Assembly: GCA_903904495.1 (NCBI GenBank)
Contig: CAIVCU010000235.1
Location: 1-6,605, forward strand
Length of the DNA stretch: 6,605 nucleotides
DNA from: an uncultured Chlorobiaceae bacterium
GTDB taxonomy: Bacteria; Bacteroidota; Chlorobiia; Chlorobiales; Chlorobiaceae
Direction: 5' to 3'
Every line of letters starts with the position of its first letter. Position 1 is the stretch's first letter. This document shows, one piece after another, positions 6,497 to 6,605 of the stretch. The notes under the pieces were generated by a model, which searched no databases, had not been told where the DNA came from, and saw only the letters and a program-made list of their open reading frames with translations. A program made the translations under genes and the position numbers.

Positions 6497-6605
6497 GTTA
6501 AATTCGGTACTGACGGTTGGCGGGCCATTATAGCAAAAGAATATACCTATGATAACCTGAAACTTGCAGCGTTGGCTTCTGCACGCTACTTTCTTGGCCA
6601 TCCCA
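6491..6605 (+). CDS. Phosphoglucomutase/phosphomannomutase family protein, 3'-truncated by the window edge
   Basis: Only the first 38 residues are visible. They begin MQVKFGTDGWRAIIAKEYTY, the N-terminal signature of the alpha-D-phosphohexomutase superfamily, whose enzymes move phosphate between C1 and C6 of hexose phosphates through a phosphoserine. The catalytic serine loop, the metal-binding motif and the sugar-recognition loop all lie beyond the window, so glucose, mannose or glucosamine specificity cannot be decided. The FGTDGWRA form, rather than the FGTDGIRG usual in GlmM, favours a phosphoglucomutase/phosphomannomutase over phosphoglucosamine mutase. The ATG at 6491 is preceded by AATAAAGA, a weak ribosome binding site with very short spacing. 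The gene is divergent from lpxB, 111 bp away. Confidence 0.88.
   Translation, partial: MQVKFGTDGWRAIIAKEYTYDNLKLAALASARYFLGHP

Overview
This window looks like an ordinary chromosomal stretch from a Gram-negative bacterium of moderate GC content. My best guess is the Chlorobi (green sulfur bacteria; Chlorobium, Pelodictyon or Prosthecochloris-like) or the wider Bacteroidetes/Chlorobi group. The basis is remembered protein resemblance: the IspH N-terminus and its DTICRQV cysteine region, a phosphohexomutase beginning FGTDGWRA, and a C-terminal CLQCRC/CRLR module on a flavoprotein. Shine-Dalgarno sequences are weak or absent at most starts, which also fits that group. LpxB shows that the cell makes lipid A, so it has an outer membrane. 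No search was run, so the taxon is inference.

Layout. The left part reads rightward: the 3' part of ychF (ribosome-associated ATPase/GTPase, truncated by the window edge), then murI (glutamate racemase, peptidoglycan precursor supply), then ispH (last step of the MEP isoprenoid pathway). The ispH stop overlaps by 4 bp the start of a 656-residue multidomain iron-sulfur flavoprotein. This protein joins a NuoG-like [2Fe-2S] domain, a GltD-like FAD/NADPH core and a cysteine-rich C-terminus with a ferredoxin-like motif. The right part reads leftward: lpxB (lipid A disaccharide synthase), followed 17 bp later by a small two-helix membrane protein that converges on the flavoprotein gene with a 10-bp gap. 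At the right edge a phosphohexomutase gene starts rightward, divergent from lpxB. The intergenic region between them carries a good extended -10 promoter for lpxB.

How the genes fit together. Most are core envelope and isoprenoid genes: D-glutamate for peptidoglycan, IPP/DMAPP for undecaprenyl phosphate and other isoprenoids, and lipid A. The phosphohexomutase could supply sugar phosphates for envelope polysaccharide or glycogen. The most interesting element is the iron-sulfur flavoprotein translationally coupled to ispH, because IspH needs an external low-potential electron donor. A dedicated donor role is a testable hypothesis, not something the sequence proves.

I found no RNA gene, CRISPR array, insertion sequence, phage gene or defence system. 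I do not see a convincing undescribed biological system here. No gap between genes exceeds about 135 bases.
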